Shown: piece after piece, positions 25,571-33,639 of the stretch
Layout: every line of letters begins with the position of its first letter
Position numbering within the stretch: the first letter of the stretch is position 1
Assembly: GCF_000614145.1 (NCBI RefSeq)
Contig: NZ_BAKK01000035.1
Coordinates: forward strand, 1 to 47,331
Direction of reading: 5' to 3'
Source: Bacteroides faecichinchillae JCM 17102
GTDB lineage: Bacteria > Bacteroidota > Bacteroidia > Bacteroidales > Bacteroidaceae
Length of the DNA: 47,331 nt
Made by a program: the position numbers and the translations under genes
Notes under the pieces: generated by a model
Told to the model about the DNA's origin: nothing
Database searches by the model: none
The model's input: the letters and a program-made list of their open reading frames with translations, nothing else

Positions 25571-26053
25571 ATGATTCGTTACAAGATTTATCAAAACCAA
25601 CAAAAGAAAGGAGTGAACGCAGGTAAGTGGTTCGCTCGTTCGGTTGCCGACGAAACGTTCGACTTAGCAAAGTTAGCCGAACACATGTCTAAACACAACA
25701 CTCCGTATTCTGGTGGTGTTATCAAAGGTGTGCTCACAGATATGGTAGGCTGTATCAAAGAATTGTTGCTCGACGGCAAGAACGTAAAAATTGACGATCT
25801 GGCAATCTTTGGTGTAGGTATCCGCAGTAAAGCGGCCGAAACACTGGACGATTTTTCACTAGAGAAAAACATCACAGGTATGCGTCTCAAAGCTAGAGCT
25901 ACCGGCAATCTATCTACTACCAACCTGAAACTTGACAGCCAGTTGAAACAGCAAACCGAGTATCAGAAACCGACTACCCCAGGAGGAGAAGGCTCTGGTA
26001 ATACCCCGGACCCTAAACCGGATGAGGGTGAATCTCCTGATCCCACTCTCTAA
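25571..26053 (+). CDS. HU-family histone-like DNA-binding protein
   Basis: 160 residues from the ATG at 25571; the frame is open upstream, but the fold begins at MIRYKIYQNQQKKGVNAGKW. The core (about 1-125) follows the HU/IHF-like layout of the long Bacteroides type: FDLAKLAEHMSKHNT, then GVLTDMVGCIKELLLDGKNV and VKIDDLAIFGVGIRSK. The tail is Pro/Gly/Asp-rich and disordered (PTTPGGEGSGNTPDPKPDEG). These proteins bind and bend DNA. It heads the group HU, small peptide, amidase, often found near capsule loci in Bacteroides. Confidence 0.88.
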   Translation: MIRYKIYQNQQKKGVNAGKWFARSVADETFDLAKLAEHMSKHNTPYSGGVIKGVLTDMVGCIKELLLDGKNVKIDDLAIFGVGIRSKAAETLDDFSLEKNITGMRLKARATGNLSTTNLKLDSQLKQQTEYQKPTTPGGEGSGNTPDPKPDEGESPDPTL

Positions 26054-26094
26054 TTCTTCTAATTAAAATTTTATCAACTTAAAAACGGAATCAC

Positions 26095-26202
26095 ATGAGT
26101 AGTTCATCTTCACCCCGCTCCAAATGGAGCTTTATTGTTAAAGTTATCATCACTATCGCCACCGCTATCGGAGGGTTGATAGGTGTACAGAGTTGTATGT
26201 AG
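26095..26202 (+). CDS. 35-aa membrane peptide (smalltalk-like)
   Basis: 35 residues: a Ser-rich start (MSSSSSPRSKW) then one membrane helix (IVKVIITIATAIGGLIGV) and a final QSCM. I recall NCBI naming such peptides, found between HU-like and amidase genes in Bacteroides, as the smalltalk protein family; this rests on memory of the context and not on a search. Position and hydrophobic pattern suit a membrane peptide, perhaps holin-like given the amidase 4 bp downstream, but no function is shown. Confidence 0.7.
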   Translation: MSSSSSPRSKWSFIVKVIITIATAIGGLIGVQSCM

Positions 26203-26206
26203 GCTT

Positions 26207-26620
26207 ATGCGAACCATCACGCTGTTCATCATTCATTGCAGTGCCACACCGGAGGGAAAATCCCTCCCGGTGGAGGCTTGCCGACAAGATCATATCCATC
26301 ACCGGGGTTTCCTCGATATCGGTTACCATTTTTATATCACACGCGATGGAGAGATCCACCGGGGCCGTCCTTTGGAAAAAGTCGGAGCGCATTGTGTGAA
26401 TCACAACACGCACTCTATCGGAATTTGCTATGAAGGAGGATTAGACATAAATGGAGTACCTAAGGATACACGCACGCTGGAGCAACGAGGTTCTTTGCTG
26501 GCTTTACTTCGAGAATTACGGAGAAGATTTCCGAAAGCGTTGATAGTAGGACATCATGATCTGAATCCGATGAAAGAATGTCCATGCTTTAATTGTGTGA
26601 AGGAATTTGAGGAGTTGTAA
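26207..26620 (+). CDS. N-acetylmuramoyl-L-alanine amidase (Amidase_2, T7 lysozyme-like)
   Basis: 137 residues from the ATG at 26207, chosen because the fold opens at MRTITLFIIHCSATPEG. The zinc ligands appear as His in IIHCSAT, His in VGHHDLNP and Cys in KECPCF. GYHFYITRDGEIHRGRP and HSIGICYEGG are typical of the Amidase_2 fold. It cleaves the amide between MurNAc and L-Ala of peptidoglycan. There is no signal peptide, so release would need a holin-like partner or lysis; the 35-aa membrane peptide just upstream could matter. Its phage-like type suits a prophage-derived module. Confidence 0.92.
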   Translation: MRTITLFIIHCSATPEGKSLPVEACRQDHIHHRGFLDIGYHFYITRDGEIHRGRPLEKVGAHCVNHNTHSIGICYEGGLDINGVPKDTRTLEQRGSLLALLRELRRRFPKALIVGHHDLNPMKECPCFNCVKEFEEL

Positions 26621-26632
26621 GATAGGATTGAT

Positions 26633-26670
26633 AAAGGGATTTATAAGGTGGAAGCTTTATAGGTCCCTTT
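26633..26670 (+). terminator. Hairpin after the amidase gene
   Basis: AAAGGGA (26633-26639) pairs with TCCCTTT (26664-26670), with further AT pairing inside, then a T-rich tail. It separates the module from the convergent polysaccharide cluster. Confidence 0.6.
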
Positions 26671-26772
26671 CAATTTTATTAACCACCCTCCATCGTACAA
26701 ACACATTGATATTTCGTCTCAGTGAAAAGAAGTTCTTATTACTAATTACAAACTAAAATTGGATATGAAGTA

Positions 26773-28040
26773 TTAACCGGCAAGAATTGCTTCTTTAATA
26801 CACTCAACAATGTAACATACATCATCATCAGTAACGCATGGACCACTAGGCAGGCACATACCAACTTTAAAGAGACTTTCTGAAACCCCGTTCACATAAG
26901 CATCAGCATCGGCATATACTGGTTGTTTATGCATAGGTTTCCAAAGAGGGCGACTCTCAATGCCTTTCGTATCAAGGAAAATACGCATAGCTTCAACATT
27001 AGCATTAGGTTCGCAATCGGTATGCAATTCTTTTGCCTCGTGAGTTACACCGGCAGCACCTCCCACTGCACCCTGAACAGCTGACTTATAAGCGTTCTCC
27101 TGTCCGTTCACCCTCAATGCAGGGTCAAGAGTTATGGTACAGAGCCAATAATTGCTATCGTATTCTCCTGTGGAAGGCTGACTATGAATAGTCACACCTT
27201 GAATGTCAGCAAGCAGCTCCTCATACATCTTCTGAATGTGCTTATGGTGAGAAATATGATCGTTAGCCACAGTCATCTGACCTCGACCGATACCAGCGCA
27301 GATATTTGACATACGATAGTTATAACCGATCTTCTCGTGTTGATAATATGGATACGCTTCACGAGCCTGGGTAGCATAGAACATTATTTCTTTCTTATCA
27401 TCTGCAGAAGGAGTTATTAGAGCACCACCACCTGAAGTCGTAATCATCTTATTACCATTGAAACTCAGCACACCGTATTTTCCGAATGTACCACACATCT
27501 GCCATTATACTTCGAGCCAAAACCTTCGGCAGCATCCTCGATAACAGGGATGTCGTACTTCTCCGCAACTGCTATGATTTCATCGATCTTGGCAGGCATA
27601 CCATACAGATACACAGGTACAATCGCTTTCGGTTTCTTTCCAGTTTTCTCAATACGGTCTTTGATAGCTACTTCTAATAGTTCAGGATCCATGTTCCAGG
27701 TATCCATTTCCGAATCCACGAACACAGGTTTAGCACCAAGATAAGTTATCGGGTGCGAGGAAGCACAAAAAGTAAACGACTGCACAATCACTTCGTCACC
27801 GGGCTTCACACCACAAGCGATCAAGGCCAAATGCACAGCAGCTGTACCTGCAGACAAAGCAACGACCTCCTTAGTTTCAAGCTCGTCAATACTCGCTGTC
27901 ACAAACTCCTTCAAGTCTGCCTCAAATCCATTCACATTAGGTCCTAAAGGCACTACCCAATTGGTATCGAACGCCTCTTTAATGAAGCTTTGTTCTTTGC
28001 CCGACATGTGGGCAAGACATAGATAAATCCTGTTTGACAT
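26773..28040 (-). pseudogene. DegT/DnrJ/EryC1/StrS (PglE-like) aminotransferase, frameshifted
   Basis: The gene starts at the ATG at 28040 (MSNRIYLCLAHMSGKEQ) and reads to KYNGR. The next frame goes on as MCGTFGKYGVLSFNGNKMIT to the stop at 26773. One A missing near 27497 (AGAATG read as AGATG) explains the split; joined length is 422 residues. Seen: SAGTAAVHLALIACGVKPGD, VIEDAAEGFGSKYNG (Asp that holds PLP nitrogen) and the PLP lysine in FNGNK. PglE-like enzymes add an amino group at C4 of UDP-4-keto-6-deoxy-GlcNAc. With PglD-, PglC- and PglA-like genes upstream it suits bacillosamine-type amino sugar synthesis. It is the last gene of the cluster. Confidence 0.87.
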
Positions 28041-28370
28041 AAAACCACAATTTAGTTTACTAGAATTAGAAATTTGCCTATACACTTTTAAGTATAGGCA
28101 TAAAAAGAAACCGACCCGTATGAGTTACGAATCAGACATATAAAAAATGATACAATAATACTTTATTGAATATACTGTCTTTCAATCCAATTATTAGAGA
28201 TATGCTTTACTCAATATCGATTTTGATCAACAGAGAAAAATATATACCATGTAATGCTTGCAGACGATTTCCATCTAAAGAAAGCATATTGAAGTCCTGT
28301 GCCATAAACTGAAAAATGATATGCAAATTGAGGTAATAATTAGCAGATTAAAAAAAGGATCTGCTTACTT
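28041..28370. other. 330-bp gap within the polysaccharide cluster
   Basis: No gene I can support. It holds an imperfect hairpin, TGCCTATA (28075-28082) with TATAGGCA (28093-28100), in the leader of the aminotransferase gene. A 32-residue frame on the minus strand (about 28220-28300) is too short to judge. Confidence 0.5.
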
Positions 28371-28967
28371 TTACCTTACTTTAGTCCAATGTCCAGAATA
28401 TACTATATAGCCATTCTGTTGACTCATTATTCTCAACTTTTCTTCATTTTTCAAAGCTTGATTTTTATTACTTCTTTTCCATTTAGTGAAAACCGGCAGA
28501 TGAGGAATATAAGAATCGCCAGTAAATAAACATTTCTCAATCAAATAACAGATACAACTAGAATCATGTCCAGGTGTTGGTATACAATTTATTTCTATAC
28601 CTGCAATTCTTTGCAAACAATTAGATGCAATTAGTATTGTTTGAACATCTTCATCTAACACGAATGGATCTTTATGATATTTTGAGAGATTAACTCGAAT
28701 ATCCTTTAGACCTATCATACAAATCTCTGTCACATAAACTTTACATTGAAAATTAATGCTACGTAAAAGATTATTTAATCCATAAACATGATCATAATGG
28801 CAGTGGGTAATAAAGATTCCAACAAGTCTTAGACCTCTATTATTTAATTCATCCAAAATAGGTTGTACATCACCACAGTCAATTAATATAGCGTCATGTT
28901 TCTCTTCTTTATAAAGAAGAAAGGAACAAGACTGTAATACAGAATTTCTGATTGTTACAACTTTCAT
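28371..28967 (-). CDS. Metallo-beta-lactamase-fold hydrolase (glyoxalase II-like) in the acyl module
   Basis: 198 residues. Seen: the zinc motif THCHYDHVYG at about residues 53-62, PTPGHDSSCICYLI with a further His, LFTGDSYIP with the bridging Asp, and a terminal YSGHWTKV His. This is the glyoxalase II-like layout, whose members cut thioesters. The start codon abuts the stop of the reductase gene (zero spacing), so it belongs with the KAS/ACP group. I infer it may release or edit an acyl group from ACP or CoA, or act as a thioesterase; a role in sugar trimming cannot be excluded. Confidence 0.85.
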   Translation of the reverse strand: MKVVTIRNSVLQSCSFLLYKEEKHDAILIDCGDVQPILDELNNRGLRLVGIFITHCHYDHVYGLNNLLRSINFQCKVYVTEICMIGLKDIRVNLSKYHKDPFVLDEDVQTILIASNCLQRIAGIEINCIPTPGHDSSCICYLIEKCLFTGDSYIPHLPVFTKWKRSNKNQALKNEEKLRIMSQQNGYIVYSGHWTKVR

Positions 28968-29726
28968 TTATCGCACCGTAAAGCCTCCATCGATTATAAG
29001 ATTTTGGCCTGTTACCCAGCGTGAAGCATCACTTAACAGATAAATACAAGCATTGGAAATATCTGTCGTCTCGCCAAATCCTAATAAATGCTTAGCCTCA
29101 AACTGTACTCGCAATTCAGGATCTTGCATATATGGTTGATTCATATTTATAGGTGTTTGCACAACCCCAGGTGAGACGCAATTTACACGTATTTTCTTAG
29201 CCGCAAATTCGCACGCAAGAGAGCGTGAAGCAGAAATAAGAGCACCTTTTGTCATAGAATATAGGGATTTAGCACTTTCACCAACACATCCCATGACAGA
29301 AGAAAAGAAAACAATACTTCCACCTTCTTTAACAAAACGTTTTACCTTGCAACACTCTTTAGTCAGCATCATAGCACCAATAACATTCGCTTTAAAGAAA
29401 GTATCCATAAGCTCAGCTGTAGTTATTTTAAGAGGCATTGTATTAGAGATTCCTGCACAATGTAAAATACCTGACAACGGGCCACATTCAGCTATCACGT
29501 TTTGAACTTTTTCAGGCAAAGTTTTAAAATCCGTCAAATCAACACAATAATACTTATGGCCTTCACCCTCACATAATGAAAGTGTTTGTTGCAAACGTTC
29601 TTTATTACGAGCGAGCAGAATTACTTTTGCTCCCATTTTACTGCAATCAATAGCACATTGTGCTCCAATGCCACTTGATGCTCCAGTAACGAGAATGGTC
29701 TTTCCCAATAATGAAAACGGATTCAT
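28968..29726 (-). CDS. SDR-family 3-oxoacyl reductase (FabG-like)
   Basis: 252 residues, classical short-chain dehydrogenase. Seen: the cofactor motif TGASSGIGAQ at about 15-24, LHCAGIS (NAG-like), catalytic Ser in FFSSVMG, and Tyr/Lys in YSMTKGAL. RVNCVSPGVVQTP and WVTGQNLIIDGGF are typical. FabG-like enzymes reduce 3-ketoacyl-ACP to 3-hydroxyacyl-ACP with NADPH. It follows the ketoacyl synthase by 8 bp and precedes the hydrolase with no gap, so the most natural substrate is the ketoacyl product of the KAS III neighbour. A direct sugar oxidoreductase role is less likely but possible. Confidence 0.88.
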   Translation of the reverse strand: MNPFSLLGKTILVTGASSGIGAQCAIDCSKMGAKVILLARNKERLQQTLSLCEGEGHKYYCVDLTDFKTLPEKVQNVIAECGPLSGILHCAGISNTMPLKITTAELMDTFFKANVIGAMMLTKECCKVKRFVKEGGSIVFFSSVMGCVGESAKSLYSMTKGALISASRSLACEFAAKKIRVNCVSPGVVQTPINMNQPYMQDPELRVQFEAKHLLGFGETTDISNACIYLLSDASRWVTGQNLIIDGGFTVR

Positions 29727-29734
29727 TCTTCTCC

Positions 29735-30814
29735 TTATTTTATTGTTTTACCATCTTTCACTTCAACGATATCACTTATCTTACAATCTACAAATGGAAC
29801 TATTGCAGTTGCCCAAGTCATACCTACTCCAAAGGCACTAAGTAGTAACGTATTTTCTCCACTTAATTTATCTTTCAACTCACTTACAATTGTTAGCGGT
29901 ACAGATACAGAAGATGTATTACCATATTTATGTATAGTAGCAGGAATTTTATCCGCATCTAACTTCATTTTCTTTGCAATGTAAGAGTTAATGAAGTTAT
30001 TTGCTTGATGGAATATTATATAATCCAACTGGCTTGTTTCAATTTCTGCATATTCCAACGTATTCTTAACATCTCGAGGTATTTCACGAATGACAAAATT
30101 AAAAACATCACCACCATTCATATATCCTTGTTCGTCGCTACGTATGTTGCCATATTCATCTACAATCTTTTCTGTTAAAGTTTCTACAGAACTTGGATTT
30201 CTATATCCTCCTCCTTTTATCATGATAAGGTCAAATCTTGAACCATCTGAATTTAAAGAAAAGGTGCTTTTGCCAAACTTTTCATCGCGCTCTACTAAAG
30301 CAGCCACACCGCCATCACCAAAAATAAATGCGCTACGTCTATCTTTTGGAGAATAAACTTTTGAACGAGTTTCACCATCCAAAACCAACGCTTTACGAAT
30401 ACCAGAATTCTGGATCATACTATATGCTACAGATAAACCATAACAAAAGCCAGAGCAGCCCAAAGTTATATCAAAAGCGATACATGAGTTTGATAATTTC
30501 AGTCTATCTTGCAATATAACAGAGGTTGCAGGCATTCTATAATCAGGAGTTTGAGATATAAATATTAGTAAATCTATCTCTTCACGATTAATATTATTGT
30601 CTTCTATCAATTTTTCAACAGCAGCATAGCATAAATCAGAAGAACATGTGTTTTCATCCGCAAAACGTCGTTCAAAAACCCCAACCTTATCAACTACTTC
30701 CTTGACCTGATCAGCAGGAAAATATTCAGTATATTCGTAATTGTTAATAACACGTTGAGGAACAGCTGCCGCCATAGCTGTTACTCCAACGTTTTGGAAA
30801 GTTAAAAATGCCAT
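29735..30814 (-). CDS. 3-oxoacyl-ACP synthase III (FabH-like) in a polysaccharide cluster
   Basis: 359 residues from the ATG at 30814 (MAFLTFQNVGVTAMAAAVP); a TTG start 4 codons earlier would overlap the ACP gene. The catalytic triad is visible: Cys in LGCSGFCYG, His in FHQANNF and Asn in YGNTSS. KAS III condenses an acyl-CoA starter with malonyl-ACP. It lies 4 bp after the ACP gene and 8 bp before the reductase. A dedicated copy outside the fab genes points to special acyl synthesis. I infer acetoacetyl-ACP or similar as product, reduced next door to a hydroxyacyl group for sugar acylation. Confidence 0.9.
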   Translation of the reverse strand: MAFLTFQNVGVTAMAAAVPQRVINNYEYTEYFPADQVKEVVDKVGVFERRFADENTCSSDLCYAAVEKLIEDNNINREEIDLLIFISQTPDYRMPATSVILQDRLKLSNSCIAFDITLGCSGFCYGLSVAYSMIQNSGIRKALVLDGETRSKVYSPKDRRSAFIFGDGGVAALVERDEKFGKSTFSLNSDGSRFDLIMIKGGGYRNPSSVETLTEKIVDEYGNIRSDEQGYMNGGDVFNFVIREIPRDVKNTLEYAEIETSQLDYIIFHQANNFINSYIAKKMKLDADKIPATIHKYGNTSSVSVPLTIVSELKDKLSGENTLLLSAFGVGMTWATAIVPFVDCKISDIVEVKDGKTIK

Positions 30815-30818
30815 ATTT

Positions 30819-31043
30819 CTATGCAATTGCTAAATTATAAAGATCTTGAATTGTTATACACTCCTTAATAGCACTCGAAGATATTTCTTTTTCAAACTCC
30901 TCGTCGAAAAATGCAATAAGTAACATAACAGATAAAGAACTCCAATCGTCCAATTCACGAAATTCTGTCTCAGGCATCAAATTTTCAACACTCTCAATTT
31001 CAACGGCCTCTGCCAATCTCTCAATAAAATCTTTGAATTCCAT
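30819..31043 (-). CDS. Acyl carrier protein
   Basis: 74 residues, strongly acidic and helical. The phosphopantetheine site is Ser36 in DDWSSLSVM, in place of the usual DSL. The surrounding helix (LSVMLLIAFFDEEFEKEIS) matches ACP helix II. The divergent sequence marks it as a special-purpose ACP, not the AcpP of fatty acid synthesis. It lies between the PglD-like acyltransferase and the ketoacyl synthase, in the order ACP, KAS III, reductase, hydrolase, with gaps of 25 bp or less. Confidence 0.9.
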   Translation of the reverse strand: MEFKDFIERLAEAVEIESVENLMPETEFRELDDWSSLSVMLLIAFFDEEFEKEISSSAIKECITIQDLYNLAIA

Positions 31044-31068
31044 AATTTTATTAATTTAATTATTTACA

Positions 31069-31704
31069 TTAATACTTTACCATACTAGCAGGCACACCTA
31101 CATATGTACATCCATCTTTGGGTTTTCTTAGAAGAACCGCACCAGCTCCCACTGTAACATTGTTACCCACAGTTTTCTGTTGAATAATTCCACTGTTAAA
31201 TCCCCAGAAGTTTTCATTCCCTATTTTCACTTCACCAGAAATTCTTACACCTGGCATAAATGCATTGAAATCACCTACAGTTGCATCATGACCAAAATTA
31301 CCATCAGCATTCACCACATTAAATTTGCCCAACGACACATTTACACTTATACCCACTCCTCTACACAAGATATTTCCCTTGCCTATAACATTAGTTTTCC
31401 TATCAGCAAAGAAACAACTCGGGTCAATTATATTGGGAAAATCCACCTTTGGATTAATAATATTCTCGCTGATACGTCTCAACATTCTAGGATTTCCATT
31501 AGCAATACATACATCAATAGAAGTAGCCCATGCATTCAGTTCATTGATTCCTCCTAAGCACACACCATATTGCAACTGTTTGCCTTTTTCCACACCGTCA
31601 TCAAAGAATCCTATAAAATTCCATTCTGGATTATTCATTCGTCTCATAGTACAGTATACCTCTTTACCAAACCCACCAGCACAATATATAGCAATATCTT
31701 TCAT
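31069..31704 (-). CDS. PglD/NeuD-like amino-sugar N-acyltransferase (hexapeptide repeat)
   Basis: 211 residues. The N-terminal Rossmann-like part (IAIYCAGGFGKEV, FIGFFDDG) binds the UDP-sugar in PglD; the C-terminal left-handed beta-helix has hexapeptide repeats (VIGKGNILCRGVGISVNV, VGNNVTVGAGAVLLRKP). The catalytic His is expected in FGHDATVGDF. It ends GVPASMVKY. PglD acetylates the 4-amino group of UDP-4-amino-4,6-dideoxy-GlcNAc. Here an ACP-linked acyl group may be the donor instead of acetyl-CoA, judging by the next four genes. The priming transferase gene lies 12 bp upstream. Confidence 0.9.
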   Translation of the reverse strand: MKDIAIYCAGGFGKEVYCTMRRMNNPEWNFIGFFDDGVEKGKQLQYGVCLGGINELNAWATSIDVCIANGNPRMLRRISENIINPKVDFPNIIDPSCFFADRKTNVIGKGNILCRGVGISVNVSLGKFNVVNADGNFGHDATVGDFNAFMPGVRISGEVKIGNENFWGFNSGIIQQKTVGNNVTVGAGAVLLRKPKDGCTYVGVPASMVKY

Positions 31705-31716
31705 CTTTATTTCTTT

Positions 31717-32325
31717 TTAGTTTTTACCGTTAAAAGGAATCGTAGTCGCTTGCCCTTCCTTTGAGATATCTTCTCTAAACAAAACTTTCTTTATTGAAAA
31801 TAAAATAACCTTGATATCAGTCATTAGTGAACAGTGGTCTACATACCACACGTCCAACTCAAATTTCTTTGTCCACGAAATGTTATTGCGACCATTCACT
31901 TGAGCCCAACCAGTTATACCTGGTCTTACTTCATGTCTGCGAGCCTGCTCTTTACTATAGAGAGGTAAATACTTCACTAACAACGGACGTGGTCCTATCA
32001 ACGCCATGTCACCTTTTAGTACATTTATCAACTGTGGCAACTCATCAATTGATGTTGAGCGCACAAACTTACCTACTGGGGTCAGGCGGTCGGCATCGGG
32101 AAGAAGATTGCCCTCGGCATCACGCTCGTCAGTCATAGTCTTAAACTTTATCACCTTAAAAATTTTACCGTTTTTACCCGGGCGCTCTTGCGTGAAGAAA
32201 GCACCTGCACCCTTATTGGCAAAATGAAGCCAAATGGTGATAAACAATAAAATTGGCCAGATTATTGATAATGTAATAAATACGATTATGAAATCAACAA
32301 TTCTTTTAAAATAGTTTTTATACAT
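31717..32325 (-). CDS. PglC-like priming phosphoglycosyltransferase
   Basis: 202 residues, the small monotopic type as in PglC. One N-terminal membrane segment (IVDFIIVFITLSIIWPILLF) is followed by the bacterial sugar transferase domain: FFTQERPGKNGKIFKVIKF, ELPQLINVLKGDMALIGPRP (with the Asp-Glu dyad in IDELPQ) and RPGITGWAQVNGRN. It moves a sugar-1-phosphate from a UDP-sugar to undecaprenyl phosphate at the inner membrane, starting each repeat unit. Given the PglD- and PglE-like neighbours, the substrate is probably a bacillosamine-type sugar. Confidence 0.93.
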   Translation of the reverse strand: MYKNYFKRIVDFIIVFITLSIIWPILLFITIWLHFANKGAGAFFTQERPGKNGKIFKVIKFKTMTDERDAEGNLLPDADRLTPVGKFVRSTSIDELPQLINVLKGDMALIGPRPLLVKYLPLYSKEQARRHEVRPGITGWAQVNGRNNISWTKKFELDVWYVDHCSLMTDIKVILFSIKKVLFREDISKEGQATTIPFNGKN

Positions 32326-32461
32326 TATTGTCTTTATTTATAAAGTTGAAGAAGATTTTTCTAACCAACCTTTTCCTATCCGTATTCTATAAAAAGCCAT
32401 AAGAAGAATGAGATATTGATATCGAACTAAAGATAACAAATGAAAAATAGCCCACTTTTTG

Positions 32462-33568
32462 CTATCGTTCACTTCTACTTACATATTGCACTGTATCAAT
32501 AGCGTTCAAATAGACCTTTATTACAATATTTCGATCAAATTCCTTCTCTACTTTTTTTCGAGAAGCAAGCCCCATATTTTTCTTATCTTCCCATGATAAA
32601 GATAGAAATTGCCGGACTTTCAACAATAAATCATCGGCATCTTTAATTTTTGCCAACAAGCCATTCACTCCATCGTCTACTGCATCCTTACAGCCATTTG
32701 CATACGTGGTGATAATAGGACGAGCAGATGCACAACTCTCTAAAATAACATTCGACATACCTTCATGATAAGAAGGATGAATTAAACAGTGGCTTTGTGC
32801 AATATAGGGACGGACATCCAATTGTTTTCCATGAAAAATCACTATATTTTGCGAAACCAGTTCATTGAGTTCTTCTTCAAAATTTTCTTCAAAAGCGCCT
32901 ACTATATGAAACTCCACATCTTTTCTTTCTTGTCGAATGATACGTGCTACATTAAAAAGTTCTTTGGTGCCTTTGTCATTCATCAAACGTCCGATATAGA
33001 GAAACTTCACCACATCATCTTGTGGATAATCCATCGCTTGGAAACGGCTTAAATTGACTCCCGAACCTGGAATAACTTCAATACGATTGGACACCATTCC
33101 TTTTGCCAAACAAAAAGCTTTATTATCACTATTTTGGAAGAAAACCTTATGTGCTTTTTTTAATCCTAATTTATACAACAAGATAATTATCTTCTGCAAA
33201 AGTCCTTGATTTACTACAGCAGTACCAAGCCCCGTAATATTGGCAATTTGCGGAACACGACTTAGGCGACAAGCCATACCCCCATAGACATTAGGTTTGA
33301 TGGTGTAAGTCAGCACTACCTGTGGCTTAATAAATTTAATTAAATTTCTATAGGTAAATAACAAACTTATGTCTTTAATTGGATTCGTACTTCTGCGATC
33401 GATTTCCGTTGCTATACAATCTGCCCCAAGTGACTTTAATTCGTCCATCCTTTGATCATACGGAACTGAAATAGTCACTTTATGGCCTGCCTTTATGATA
33501 GCTTCTACTACTTCTTTTCGGAACGAAAGGAGTCCTGAAACATTATTTGCTAACAGTAAAATCTGCAT
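32462..33568 (-). CDS. GT4-family glycosyltransferase (PglA-like)
   Basis: 368 residues, GT-B fold. The N-terminal domain has LLLANNVSGLLSFRKEVV, and TYTIKPNVYGGMACR with ANITGLGTAV; the C-terminal domain has FLYIGRLMNDKGTKEL and the E-x7-E-like HPSYHEGMSNVILESCASARP. The order and the TIKPN..TGLG pattern resemble PglA, which adds the second sugar (GalNAc) to undecaprenyl-PP-bacillosamine. It lies directly upstream of the PglC-like gene with a 136-bp gap. I infer it adds the second residue of the repeat. The exact sugar is unknown. Confidence 0.88.
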   Translation of the reverse strand: MQILLLANNVSGLLSFRKEVVEAIIKAGHKVTISVPYDQRMDELKSLGADCIATEIDRRSTNPIKDISLLFTYRNLIKFIKPQVVLTYTIKPNVYGGMACRLSRVPQIANITGLGTAVVNQGLLQKIIILLYKLGLKKAHKVFFQNSDNKAFCLAKGMVSNRIEVIPGSGVNLSRFQAMDYPQDDVVKFLYIGRLMNDKGTKELFNVARIIRQERKDVEFHIVGAFEENFEEELNELVSQNIVIFHGKQLDVRPYIAQSHCLIHPSYHEGMSNVILESCASARPIITTYANGCKDAVDDGVNGLLAKIKDADDLLLKVRQFLSLSWEDKKNMGLASRKKVEKEFDRNIVIKVYLNAIDTVQYVSRSER

Positions 33569-33639
33569 AATATATTTAAAATAGTATGAGACAGTTCCAA
33601 ATCTATGCTATACATAGGTAGGAACTGTTTTTGATTTAA

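Noticed and set aside
28220..28320. 32-residue ORF in the gap before the hydrolase gene
   Set aside because: Too short, with no motif, spacing or promoter to support it.
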